Assembly: GCA_963576475.1 (NCBI GenBank)
Contig: OY754982.1
Location: forward strand, 3,396,701 to 3,460,700
From: Molanna angustata
Lineage: Eukaryota > Arthropoda > Insecta > Trichoptera > Molannidae
Reading direction: 5' to 3'
DNA: 64,000 nucleotides
Below, piece by piece: positions 55,401 to 64,000 of this stretch (position 1 is the first letter of the stretch; every line of letters begins with the position of its first letter). Below the pieces are notes generated by a model, which had not been told where the DNA came from, ran no database searches, and worked only from the letters and a program-made list of their open reading frames with translations. The translations under genes were made by a program, and so were the position numbers.

Positions 55401-55900
55401 ATCTTGTATTTTCTCATCACTGTTGCTATTGAATCCCAATGCTCCAACCTTCTGAATCGTCCAATCGATACTAGAATATCTACCCCAAACGTGAGATTAA
55501 TAGTATCTATTCAGCGTAGGCTTGTCTGTTACGCTTGCCGAGTGTTAAAGCATATTTCTCTTGGCTTGGAATTTCTATACTCTATTATATCAATAGTCTA
55601 TTATATATATTATAGGTTGTTCGGAATGTTATTTCGTTATTAAGAGGTCTCAATTTATTATTTTTCAAAGCCAAATCACACTAAAACTACGTTTTAATTA
55701 TATATTGACCGCTTTCATCTAAGAGTGAAAATAGAAGTCTAAAAAAGAATAATATTTTGATATCTTGTTTTTGAAAAGTTGATTTGAACCTGCTCAATAA
55801 TTTTTCAATGGTGCCCTACAAAACAGCATTTTTTGACGTTTATTTAATTGTAGATAAGTGAAATTTTTTTTTTGATTTTGTTGTTCCACGTTCCAATAAT
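55400..55900. other. No gene recognised
   Basis: CCAATGCTCCAACCTTCTGAA and following sequence up to 55580 looks like a decayed LINE coding segment (CSNLLNR-type), but the match is weak. Confidence 0.3.
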
Positions 55901-55902
55901 AT

Positions 55903-56105
55903 CACTTTCTTGCACCCTGCGCAAGTGGCGAGTTTATTGCCAAATGCCCATTTCTTCCAACTAGCCAGTGTTTCCAGCACAGAGAAGCAATATGAGCGTG
56001 AGATATAAATTTAAATAAATTTCTCCTCTGCTGGGGATCGAACCCAGAATACCCGCATGAAGATGAAATAAAGGCCATAATCCCCAATTAAAAAAATGTG
56101 CCGTA
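55903..56105 (-). mobile_element. tRNA-derived SINE3, minus strand, copy 1
   Basis: The minus strand has box B GGGTTCGATCCCC and, further 3', GTTGGAAGAAATGGGCATTT, GGCAATAAACTCGCC and ACTTGCGCAGGGTGCAAGAA. The stem-loop portion (GGAAGAAAT...GGCAATAAAC) is the one found in the Jockey-X LINE 3' UTR. Copies are at 56352 and 58050. Confidence 0.65.
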
Positions 56106-56485
56106 GTTCAGAGGTTAAATTTTATCGTTTTCGACCATTCATGATCACGTTAATGTATGTAGTAATATTTTATTTATAAGTATGTAAAAAATGATAATTT
56201 CTTACAAGAAGTATAAACAAATTGGAAAAATAACAAATTTATAGAATTCTAAAATAAAAAAATCAAAATGAGATCCAATATCCATCAACTTACAAAATAA
56301 GAAACAAAATAAACACGATGTTTTAAAAAAAATAACATTTACAAAATTAACACTTCCTTGCAACCTGCGCAAGTGGCAAGTTTATTGCCATATGGAAATT
56401 TCTTACAAATAGACCAGACAAGGAATATTAGCGTGAGAAATGAATTAAAATAAGTTTTTTTTATTTGCTGGGGATCGAACTAGAG

Positions 56486-56955
56486 ATTTTTTTATTTTTT
56501 TTTTTTATTTATTAATCTCCATAATACAATATAAAATAAAATATAAAATATTGTTCATGAAATATATAAATGGAATTTATTACCTCACTAGGCAAAGCCT
56601 GTTCTGAGGTAATACTAGGCAATAAGTAAACATAAATTTCAGCTACGTGAATTCTTAACATCTAAGGCACAAAAAATATAAAAAATACAAATAATAAAGT
56701 ACAAAAGTACACATTTTAAGACATAAAAAAATATAAAAAGTACATATAAATACAATTGTAGGTACATGAAAAAAATTATTAGGTGTCTTTGTGTTTTTGT
56801 TAACGTGAGGGTGTGTTTGCGTGTGTGGATATGTGTAAAAGGGTGTATGAAAAAGATTTTGATTGTAAATTATATTAAAATTATCTTAGGACAAACGTCA
56901 AGTCTCTCTCTGACTCTTCCCTGCCTCTCTGAATCAACCAATCAGCTTTCCAAAA
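56486..56955 (-). mobile_element. LINE 3' end inserted in the hAT left terminus
   Basis: It begins with a poly-T/ATTTATTTATT tail (minus-strand poly-A) at 56486 and contains the hairpin TTACCTCACTAGGC...GTTCTGAGGTAA, also seen at 10430. No RT motif remains. It separates TAGAG from TTGCCACG of the hAT terminal repeat. Confidence 0.65.
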
Positions 56956-57189
56956 TTGCCACGAATATTCGGCCATTATTCGGTATTCGGCCACTTTTTT
57001 TAATACCTATTCGGTATTCGGCCGAACACTGGATACTATTCGGCCGAATACCGAATAATAAATCATGGAAAATAAAAACCACATATTATTCAAAAATGCG
57101 ATATTTTAATCACTAATGACTATATTAATACTTAAAATCTAGCAATGGTAACTTGATATGAATAGAAACATTTTTTTTTAGAATTTGTT

Positions 57190-57500
57190 AACAGTAAACG
57201 GTTGCGCTTTTCTTCATAAATAATACCCGCTTCTGAAAAAAGTCTCTCACTATAGACAGGTACTACTGCCAGGAGACGATAGATAAATCTTAGCGAATTT
57301 CGTCACGACTGTATGGATATGATTTTGCGTTTGCTGACCACCATTTCAATTTCATTTGCCATAGAACTTTTTCTGCATCTTGCTTATCTGTAGCGACTTC
57401 TTCAAAACAGTCCCAAAAGCTGTCGTGTATTTCTTTTTACTATCTTTTTCAGTTTCATTGGTATTTCTTTTCTTACGAAGTGGTGAAGAATCATCATCAC
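57190..57500 (-). pseudogene. hAT transposase C-terminal fragment
   Basis: Across three frames on the minus strand the order is DDDSSPLRKKRN, SFWDCFEEVATDKQD, LWQMKLKWWSANAKSYPYS, then YRLLAVVPVYSERLFSEAG and EEKRNRLL. WW..N...YP followed by L..V...SER.FS.AG....KRN.L is the canonical hAT dimerisation domain used for transposase oligomerisation. Two frameshifts and loss of the N-terminal and catalytic parts make it inactive. Confidence 0.85.
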
Positions 57501-57799
57501 AACTCAGAGCTTTACAGAGCTTCTATAAGAATTTTCTGTCTTGCTCTTTCCGTTTAATTTAATCCCAAGAAACTAATTTTAAAACGTTGGTCCAGAAAAG
57601 TGGCAACCAGATATTTGTCACGCGCGGAACGTAATTTTATGCACACGTCTGCGGCCGAATATTCGGCCATTCGGCCGAGGGGGAAACCGAATATTCGTTA
57701 TTCGGTTGTTCAGCCAAATCATTATTCGTGGCAACTCTAGATCGAACCCCTCAAATAACTTTTTTATCATGTATTAAACACCTAGGCCTTTTTTTTATT

Positions 57800-58045
57800 T
57801 TATTAATTTATTGGATACAACAGCTGTAACAGTTACACAATTATAAGTAGGTACATTTCAATATTTATGGCGCCAATAACTGCTTCCATCATTTTAACAA
57901 TTAGAGTAGGCACATACATGTTCATTTTTTTTTTTTATAAAAAATACAAAGACAAAAATAAAAGATAAAAAGAGAGAGGGAGTAGACTGGAAGTATGGGG
58001 AAGGGAAGAATTTAGTCGTTCAATGCAAATCTAATTAATTGATTT
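57800..58045. other. A/T-rich, possible LINE tail
   Basis: TTTTATTTTATTAATTTATT at 57791 could be a minus-strand LINE tail. No coding. Confidence 0.3.
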
Positions 58046-58049
58046 ATAA

Positions 58050-58170
58050 AACACTTTCTTGCACCCTGTGTAAGTGGTGAGTTTATTGCCGAATATTTTG
58101 TAATTTCTTCCAACTAAAATGAAAACGACATTGAATATATACCCTCTGCTTAAAATCAAACTCAGGATGC
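58050..58170 (-). repeat. SINE3 fragment, copy 3
   Basis: CTTTCTTGCACCCTGTGTAA, GTGGTGAGTTTATTGCC and AATTTCTTCCAACTAAAA match copies 1 and 2. Box B is decayed. Confidence 0.6.
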
Positions 58171-58452
58171 CAGCACCGAATCTAATCGGCATCCCATATA
58201 TGTTTATTTTTATTATGTGAAGCACCGGCTTAGATCAGTCAATCAATCATTGTTTTCTCGTGTCCCGTAAGTCATCTCACATACTACAGCAATGAGGTTC
58301 TTCACCCATTCTGAATGTTGCCTTATTAGGTTAAAAGGGAACTTTTATAATATAATGCACACCCGAACACTTGAACCAGCATTGTCCAACCAACAGCAGT
58401 ATCCCACATTGTGATATGCTGTGATAGTACGAATGAATGAATTGTTATTTTT

Positions 58453-58614
58453 GTTTTATCTATAATTAAAAGTAAAGACTTTTTGATTCTACATTATTTT
58501 TTTATTCTGCGCGATAGGCTAGTTAATGCCCTAACAAGGCGAAATAGGCCTATCGCGCAGAATAAAAAATTAATGTAGAATCAAAAAGTCTTTACTTTTA
58601 ATTATAGATAAAAC
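58453..58614. repeat. 68-bp-arm inverted repeat (foldback)
   Basis: Left arm 58453-58520 and right arm 58547-58614 are inverse complements with about one mismatch, separated by 26 bp. The arms run from GTTTTATCTATAATTAAAAG to CTGCGCGATAGGC. Near-perfect arms imply recent origin or repair by gene conversion. It could be a foldback MITE or a source of hairpin RNA. No target duplication is clear. Confidence 0.9.
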
Positions 58615-58994
58615 TTATAATGGAATTCTACCAAATAAAAACTTCGTCGATAATTATTATTTTTGTGTTAGGTACCTCAATCTATTTTATCGGAAAATGT
58701 AATATTACCTAAGTTTTGTATGTTATTTATGAATATTAAAATATTAAAAATGAAATGACCTTCCGATCAACCTAACACAAGTGAAGGAGAAACAAGTGTA
58801 TTAAGCGATGTCATTTGTATATGTTTTAATGCGTTAAATGAGATTCTGGTCCAAAGACAGAATGAGCTCAGACTGTGTTTGAGATATTTGAGCAAATAAT
58901 AATTTGATATCATCATTTTATTTATGTACCTATAGGTACATACGGCTTTGTATTTTAATACAATACGTGTCTTTGTTCTCTAATAGAATCACAT

Positions 58995-59034
58995 CTGAAG
59001 ATGGTAGTTGGTATACCTACATATATCGATGAAA
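58995..59034 (+). ncRNA. Decayed hammerhead-like motif, Penelope-type end
   Basis: CTGAAGA, T, then GGTAGTTGGTATACCTAC (a weak stem II) and GATGAAAC. The core 5' half is intact, but the spacing before GAAA is wrong and stems I and III are not evident. It is likely a decayed relative of the motifs at 30845 and 59765. Confidence 0.3.
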
Positions 59035-59412
59035 CAGACTTAATTATAACTGGTCTTGAGTAGCCTGCTTCGTAGCATATATGTATATGTTCTATATAAC
59101 ATATATATGTTCATATATATGTTCTTAATAACCATATAGACTCCGTCGATATACTCACACTTATTGACTTTAATATACCTATCAAACGTACAAGACATAC
59201 ACCATTATTTAAATGCAAATTGCAAATATTATAAAATAAATGCTGCAATAAATTCACCAATCAATAGGGCCATGGATGCTTACACAAGGTATGTGGATAT
59301 TTTAAACTTGAACATTTTTTACGACTCCCCAAACGAATATCGACGGAAAATATCACAAATAGATAACTTCGAAAACGATAGCTAACATGGCCCATCACTC
59401 TTAAATCCACAT

Positions 59413-59525
59413 ACTATCTTTTACACACACACATACACGCACCCTCACACACACACACCCCTCACACACAAACACTCCTCACACACACACCCTTACACAC
59501 ACATACATATACACACCCTCTCTCT
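59413..59525. repeat. CA-rich microsatellite cluster
   Basis: CACACACACATACACGCACC-type sequence with CCCTCACACA interruptions. Confidence 0.85.
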
Positions 59526-59764
59526 TACATAAGCGGAATAATAATTAATATACTTTACTACTTACACTACACACACAAACAAAAATGTATTTGACTTATG
59601 TAATTGGCATTAGATTTAGATAATTGATGTATCATATGTATTATTAATCCATGTAATCAAACTATCTAATGTTGTATGTGTTAATTAAAAAATAAAATAT
59701 AAATTGTAAAAAAAACTTATAAAAAGAAAACACAGTTTGATTCCACATTGAGTATGTTTAAATT

Positions 59765-59806
59765 GCCTGAGCGCTTTCGCCAGTCACAGCTGGCATCCTC
59801 AGAGGC
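59765..59806 (-). ncRNA. Hammerhead-ribozyme-like motif, Penelope-type end
   Basis: On the minus strand the order is GCCT (stem I), CTGAGGA (core CUGANGA), T, stem II GCCAG-CTGTGA-CTGGC, GAAA, palindromic GCGC (minimal stem III), TC (U-H cleavage position), and AGGC (stem I). An additional T-A pair extends stem I. Stem II and stem III carry compensatory changes relative to the copy at 30845 (GCTAG/CTAGC versus GCCAG/CTGGC; GTAC versus GCGC). These argue that the structure was under selection. Confidence 0.7.
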
Positions 59807-59829
59807 ACACTATATACTAACTTAAAACT

Positions 59830-60220
59830 TATACAAGTAATGGTCAAATGGGTATGAACAGGTAAGCAGGGGAGGGGGGAGGTAAAAACCCTATCAGACA
59901 TATACAGATATTATTACATAGATAACAACTAATAGGTAGAAAGTATGGGAAGCCCGTATTAATAATGGTTACAATATAAATACAATGATTAGCAAGCAAA
60001 TAACAATACAATGATTATATAATAAAGAAGATACATAATAACACGATTAAAATGGTCCTGTGAATCTATGATATACAAAGTAGAAATAAACAAAATTTTT
60101 GAACAACTCCTGTTCATTCATATATTTTACAATTTATAATTATGAACTTCCACTGTGTCAACGAAAAAACCTTCAAGGTATTAAATAAAATATATGTAAT
60201 ATGGATGAATTAAGAATTGA
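59830..60220. other. Probably the rest of the Penelope-type element; no coding
   Basis: The 59830-59890 part (rc CCTCCCCCCTCCCCTGCTTA) parallels the pyrimidine-rich sequence upstream of the motif at 30845. No RT or GIY-YIG motif is visible. Confidence 0.3.
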
Positions 60221-60224
60221 AAGT

Positions 60225-60535
60225 AAAACTTTTGGTGTGTGTTTTGTGTATCTGTGTGTCTGTGTGTCTGTGTGTCTGTGTCTGTGTGTCTGTGTCTGTG
60301 TGTGTGTGTCCCTCCTTATATCTTCTGTTCCGCTGAATAGAACCTAAAATTTCTTAAAATATAGAAATTAATAGACCTATAAAACTTTTATACTTAGAAT
60401 TATAATATTTGTTTCAATCAGAGGCTTTTGAGTTTTTACATTATTTTTCCATAAATCTCAAAAACCATAGTTGCTGGATCCCTGAAAATTTGTATATGGA
60501 CAAATACAAAATCACAAATTAGTTTCTAAAAATAC
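60225..60535 (+). mobile_element. Helentron/HINE-like element, copy H (internal fragment)
   Basis: A GTGT/GTCT microsatellite, then TCCGCTGAATAGAACC, CCTATAAAACTTTTATACTT, TTTGTTTCAATCAG and CACAAATTAGTTTCTAAAAA, in the order of the internal part of copy A. Both ends are missing. Confidence 0.6.
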
Positions 60536-60539
60536 AGAA

Positions 60540-60905
60540 TAGAATTTTAATAAATCCTGGGTTCGATCCAATACAAAAAATATACGGGGTCGTATCAACC
60601 GAGTAAGGTCCAAAATCGCATTTGGCTACACTGCTATGGGTGACGGTATTCTAGGACATAATTTATGTAGATAGTAAACAAAATAATTATTTTGAATGAC
60701 AGGGCTTTGTAATCCGTCGAGTGCACGCTCATTGCGCATCAGAGTTAATGGCGCATGTATCAAATGCAGCAAATGGCGCTCGCAGTATCAAAACTGTAAA
60801 TGGCTAATGGCACATACGTCTACTTAATATGATGCATTATGATGCATAATGCACACAGCTTTGCACAAAGGTACCGATACTTCGTTAAGCCACTGCGGAG
60901 TGACA
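60540..60905. other. No gene; GC-moderate
   Basis: CCTGGGTTCGATCCAA at 60547 is a box-B-like SINE scrap. The rest is unrecognised. Confidence 0.35.
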
Positions 60906-61037
60906 ATATTTTACTCCTCACTAACCCAATTAACTAAGAATATTTTTTTATTGCAGATTATCAACTAGTATCAACAGAAAATGTATTCTGAAATCTGTGT
61001 GCTATGTGCGACGTGTTTATTTTACTTTATCGATTAT

Positions 61038-61168
61038 AGACTTCTTTTTTTTTTTTTATTTATTTTTTTTTTTTTTTTAACATGTCCACGTAGGGGACGC
61101 CAGCTATTAGGATTTGGGTCCATTTCACTCTTCCGAAGAAGCGCACTACGTAGCGTTGGGAGGGGTTT
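61038..61168 (-). mobile_element. Short retro-insert with poly-T (minus-strand poly-A)
   Basis: A long T run with ATTTATTT (61043-61078) is followed by AACATGTCCACGTAGGGGAC, GCCAGCTATTAGGATTTGGG and about 60 bp more. It is missing from the other family P copies at this point. It is a LINE or SINE 3' end of unknown family. Confidence 0.6.
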
Positions 61169-61404
61169 GCAATCTCATTCGATTCTATTCAAATTTTACA
61201 AATTTTCATACTGATAATGATACTCACTTAGATCCCATTAAATTTTGAAGATTATTTGAATAGTGCTTCTCAATTTTTTTAACTGTCAAATATTTAAATG
61301 TCACCCCAAGCTCAGAATATTTAAAATTTGAAATTTTTATTTTCAAATTGGTAAAAATGAATCACTTTAAAATGGCATTGAAGAGTTATCAAGTTTTCAT
61401 ATTA

Positions 61405-62320
61405 CTAGTTGCATGTAACACATGAGATCCAACTGTCGATAGCGATAGTATGTATAGTTGAAGAATAAAAATCAAACTATAAACCCATAAATGCAAATTA
61501 TTGAAAATTTTAACACATGTTGGTATGTATGTCAAGATAGGACAGTATGAAGGTCAGTCCTCTTTTCCTACCCGGAATATGAAAACAGCATGATGGTTCT
61601 GTATGTATTTTTGGAGATTAAGTACCTATCAAACTATTAAGTCTTCTTACATATTGGGTATAAGCGACTGCCATACAAATTGTATGAAGCAATGTCGTCA
61701 CTAAATTCATTTTTTATATAAATTCTGAAAAAAATTGAGATGTGATAATACAATGGTAATATTTTTTATACAAAATTAAATTATCTAGTTGGGGTGTTAC
61801 GGCTTTTTTTTGATATTGTAAAAAAAAATTGAAATAAAGGCAGTTTAACTCATAAATTTATCATAAAAAAAAATTTTCTCAATAAAAAATGTTTGAAAAA
61901 CCCTGGAATTTGTTTGAAAAAATAAATTTAAGATTTTGTATTGTCTATGTGTATTCCAATTTTCAGCGTTCTTGCTTTTATGGTTTCTGAGATATATGGA
62001 AAAATAAACCAAAATTTCAAAAGTTGATAACCCCTGACTAAATAAAAATTCACAATTCTGAGTATGAAAGTTTTGTAGGCCTATAACTGTTTATATATTC
62101 TGAAATTTTGGGCTCTGTCAATTGAGCGGATCAAAAGTTATAAGGGGGTACGGACACACACACAAATGTTCTACTCCAAATTCTGAGTAAATCCATGTAG
62201 GGGAACATATATGCTGCGAAGCCTCTAAGTTGGTGTTTTTAGCTTGCAAAAAGTCCACTACGCCATACAAAATGTTCCTTCATACACGAATTTCATTCTA
62301 TTGAACGAATCGACAGCTGG
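61405..62320 (-). mobile_element. Helentron/HINE-like element, copy E, with empty-site evidence
   Basis: On the plus strand it opens CTAGTTG, the CATGT-AAC-ACATG hairpin complement and CCAACTGTCGAT, and closes CGACAGCTGG. The 5' inverted repeat has one change. It is 916 bp with a short CA microsatellite. Family P continues on both sides (TTTTCATATTA before, AAAATATTTAAAT after), and the uninterrupted sequence TTTCATAATAAAATATTT exists at the copy at about 35620 (reverse strand). Confidence 0.8.
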
Positions 62321-62617
62321 AAAATATTTAAATAAAAAAGAATGTAACAAACTCATTTCATGAAAATGTTGAATATTTTCCATACATAATTTGAAAACTG
62401 TAATAAATTGATGTTGTGCCTTACGACAGGCAATCGGTATATTATCTGATAGGCTAAATACGAGTTTGCACGAATCAGGAGTTCGGCATTCTTCGGTAGT
62501 TGGGAGATCCATATAAAGGAGTGTCTGGGGTAAGGCCGCATAATTTATAGAATGACTTGTAAGTGAGGAGTTTAGCGTCGGCCACAACCTACTCGTTTAA
62601 TTGTATTTTCATTTTTT

Positions 62618-62665
62618 TTCGTCTCTATTGAGATGTTGAAAAATTGTCGAAAAATAAAGGTTTAT
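62618..62665 (+). repeat. Family R fragment
   Basis: TTCGTCTCTATTGAGATGTT with GAAAAATTGTCGAAAAATA matches the 3' part of family R. Confidence 0.45.
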
Positions 62666-62734
62666 AAGTTTTGCAAAACTGCATGTCTCGTGCATCCTTG
62701 GTCTTGAAAAATGTACTACTGTTGTACAAAAAAT

Positions 62735-62830
62735 ATGAACAAAAGAAATATTACAAATGCTGGTTTGTTGCCATCAGATAATCTCTTCCAGACCGCAGCA
62801 ACATGATGCCTCAAATGAGTTTCAAATGAG
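62735..62830 (-). repeat. LINE/SINE3-type 3' stem-loop fragment
   Basis: AAATGCTGGTTTGTTGCCAT, CAGATAATCTCTTCCAGACC is a diverged version of the shared TTATTGCC..GGCAATTTCTTCC end. Confidence 0.4.
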
Positions 62831-62839
62831 AAAGACTCT

Positions 62840-63545
62840 ACTAAATGAGTATTTCCTCAAAACTTCCTTCTTTTTTTTATTTAAATATTTAAATAAAACG
62901 CGCAAAAATGTTTGAATAAACTAAATATATTTGACGAGGTAGATAGATAAGATATACAGTATGTTTCATGTGTGATAATTTGGGTAGCATATATTTCACA
63001 CATTTGCCACAGGGTGTTACATAAATCTCTTCTAGTCCGCAAAGTGTAGGAATGGTCGGTGATTATTATTACTCAACTACACCCCGTATTATATATATTA
63101 TACGTATACAGGATGGTACACACTATTCCATTTCATTCCCATTCAGATAAGAAACACATTTTCCTAAGATATTTCTCCCAGAAATCGATAGGAAAAGGTT
63201 TTTGGTTCGTCATATGGTATGAGCATTAACCCTTAATCTATTTCCCAATTTATTTCCTCTATATTCAACGATATACATACTATTGTTATGTCCAGATATT
63301 GGAGTAACTCAAAAACTGCCCCATTCATATCTTTAAAATATCCTCAACAATTTAAAATATCGTTTCACAATTTATTATTTTATATATGCGCAAAAATTAA
63401 ACCGTTCTTCATAAAATTTTAAAGTTTGGGAAGTCATTGGAAGATCTATGATATAAAAGAAGATGTCTTCACCAAGGGGTACAAAGTTTTCGATTCACAT
63501 AATATTGCAAAATGTAATTGTTTAAGTATTATTAATATTTTTTGC
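62840..63545. other. No gene recognised
   Basis: AT-rich, no shared repeat. Confidence 0.4.
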
Positions 63546-63554
63546 CATTTTTTT

Positions 63555-64000
63555 CTCAATCCAAATAGAGACGAAGTTGGAATACTATAGAAGAACCAGG
63601 AACTCGAGGCACCTACAGGGCTTACGACCTGTCATCGGCTGGTGGTTTACGTGATCAATTTATGCGTTTGCGCAACGCTCATCAATCGTGCTTTCTTATT
63701 GAGTTTAAAATTGCATTGATATACAATTTTGAAGGTTCTATATATTTTAATAATGAGAAACTGATCGTTTAATAATTACCTGTTTTGACATCGCCATCTA
63801 TGAAGTAACGAAGAAACATTTTTGTAACGCCATCTATTGATAAATTGTTTTTATTTTGTTAACAATGAAAGCAACAGTCCTTATTCATGAGGTGACAGTA
63901 TTCTCGCACAGATGTCACCCCTGAACTGCACCAGAAATATTATTTCATTTTTACCTACTTACGCAAATATTGGATTTTTTCCTTTTCAGGAGTTAATGAT
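63555..64000 (-). repeat. Family R, near-complete copy, minus strand
   Basis: CAAATAGAGACGAAGTTGG, AGAAGAACCAGGAACTCG, AGGGCTTACGACCTGTCATC, TTTACGTGATCA, TTTTTGTAACGCCATCTATT, GATGTCACCCCTGAACTGC and ATTGGATTTTTTCC align with the reverse of 12817-13310. It may continue past the window end. Confidence 0.7.

Larger units (their letters stand above)
56481..57739 (-). mobile_element. hAT-superfamily element relic
   Basis: An 8-bp target duplication GATCGAAC (56473-56480, 57740-57747) flanks it. The right end read inward is TAGAGTTGCCACGAATA. The left end is the same 17 bp split after TAGAG by a LINE and resuming at 56956 with TTGCCACGAATA. The subterminal regions are full of ATTCGGCC/GGCCGAAT words. 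On the minus strand a transposase remnant with the hAT dimerisation motif is present. Target size, end sequence and domain all agree on hAT. Confidence 0.8.
56352..57800 (-). mobile_element. tRNA-derived SINE3, copy 2, split by an hAT element
   Basis: The left part (56352-56480) matches copy 1 up to GGGGATCGAAC. Sequence equivalent to the rest (GATCGAACCCC, AAATAACTT) resumes at 57740. The 8-bp GATCGAAC is present on both sides of the intervening DNA but once in copy 1. Confidence 0.65.
60913..62571 (+). repeat. Unclassified repeat family P, copy 3
   Basis: It starts ACTCCTCACTAAC, with TTATTGCAGATTATCAACTA, TTTACTTTATCGATTATAGA, CTTCTCAATTTTTTTAACTG, ATGGCATTGAAGAGTTATCA, and ends AAGTGAGGAGT (62561-62571). 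It is interrupted by a short retro-insert (61038-61165) and by Helentron-like copy E (61405-62320). It contains ATATAAAGG near 62512, in a segment also found in inverted form at 33730. Confidence 0.7.

Overview
The window is about 64 kb of AT-rich eukaryotic DNA made almost entirely of decayed transposable elements, satellites and simple repeats. I found no intact protein-coding gene, rRNA gene, functional-looking tRNA gene or CRISPR array. The repeat mix (RTE-like, Jockey/CR1-like, R1-like and RNase-H-bearing LINEs, three tRNA-derived SINE families, Helentron-type elements, piggyBac-like and hAT relics, Penelope-type ends) and the frequent GTAGGTA/TACCTAC words suggest an insect, most likely a lepidopteran. 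That placement is inference.

Layout. 0-11 kb: RTE-like LINE scraps, the first full-length Helentron-like copy (964-1977), two tRNA-SINE families, a LINE inserted inside another LINE with a 6-bp target duplication, a MITE with 38-bp inverted ends, and a putative LTR. 11-16.5 kb: an R1-like LINE with a 14-bp target duplication inside an unclassified repeat (family R), a second Helentron-like copy, and a non-repetitive GC-richer block at 15.3-15.8 kb. 16.5-24.5 kb: LINE 3' ends and a (TA)n tract. 24.8-26.3 kb: a 109-bp satellite of about 14 units. 26.5-33 kb: hammerhead-like motifs of Penelope-type elements, LINE debris, and a piggyBac-like relic with TTAA flanks that was later hit by a LINE with a 15-bp target duplication. 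33-44 kb: an unclassified repeat (family P) carrying a (TA)n tract of about 535 bp, more LINEs, and a 45-bp minisatellite. 44-53.5 kb: four more Helentron-like copies, two of them head to tail, and an 18-bp minisatellite of about 60 units. 53.5-60 kb: SINEs, a 68-bp tandem array, an hAT relic nested in a SINE and itself split by a LINE, a 68-bp-arm inverted repeat, and further hammerhead-like motifs. 60-64 kb: family P interrupted by a Helentron-like copy, then family R.

The parts do not form a pathway; they record successive insertions. The most informative points are (i) a family of eight Helentron/HINE-type copies with asymmetric inverted repeats, a 3' hairpin and a T|T insertion site supported by an empty-site comparison, (ii) four hammerhead-ribozyme-like cores, three with short palindromic stem III, (iii) the datable nesting orders, and (iv) a 3' stem-loop shared between a LINE family and a tRNA-derived SINE. 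All coding matches below are pseudogene fragments recognised by eye from conserved motifs, so clade names are tentative.
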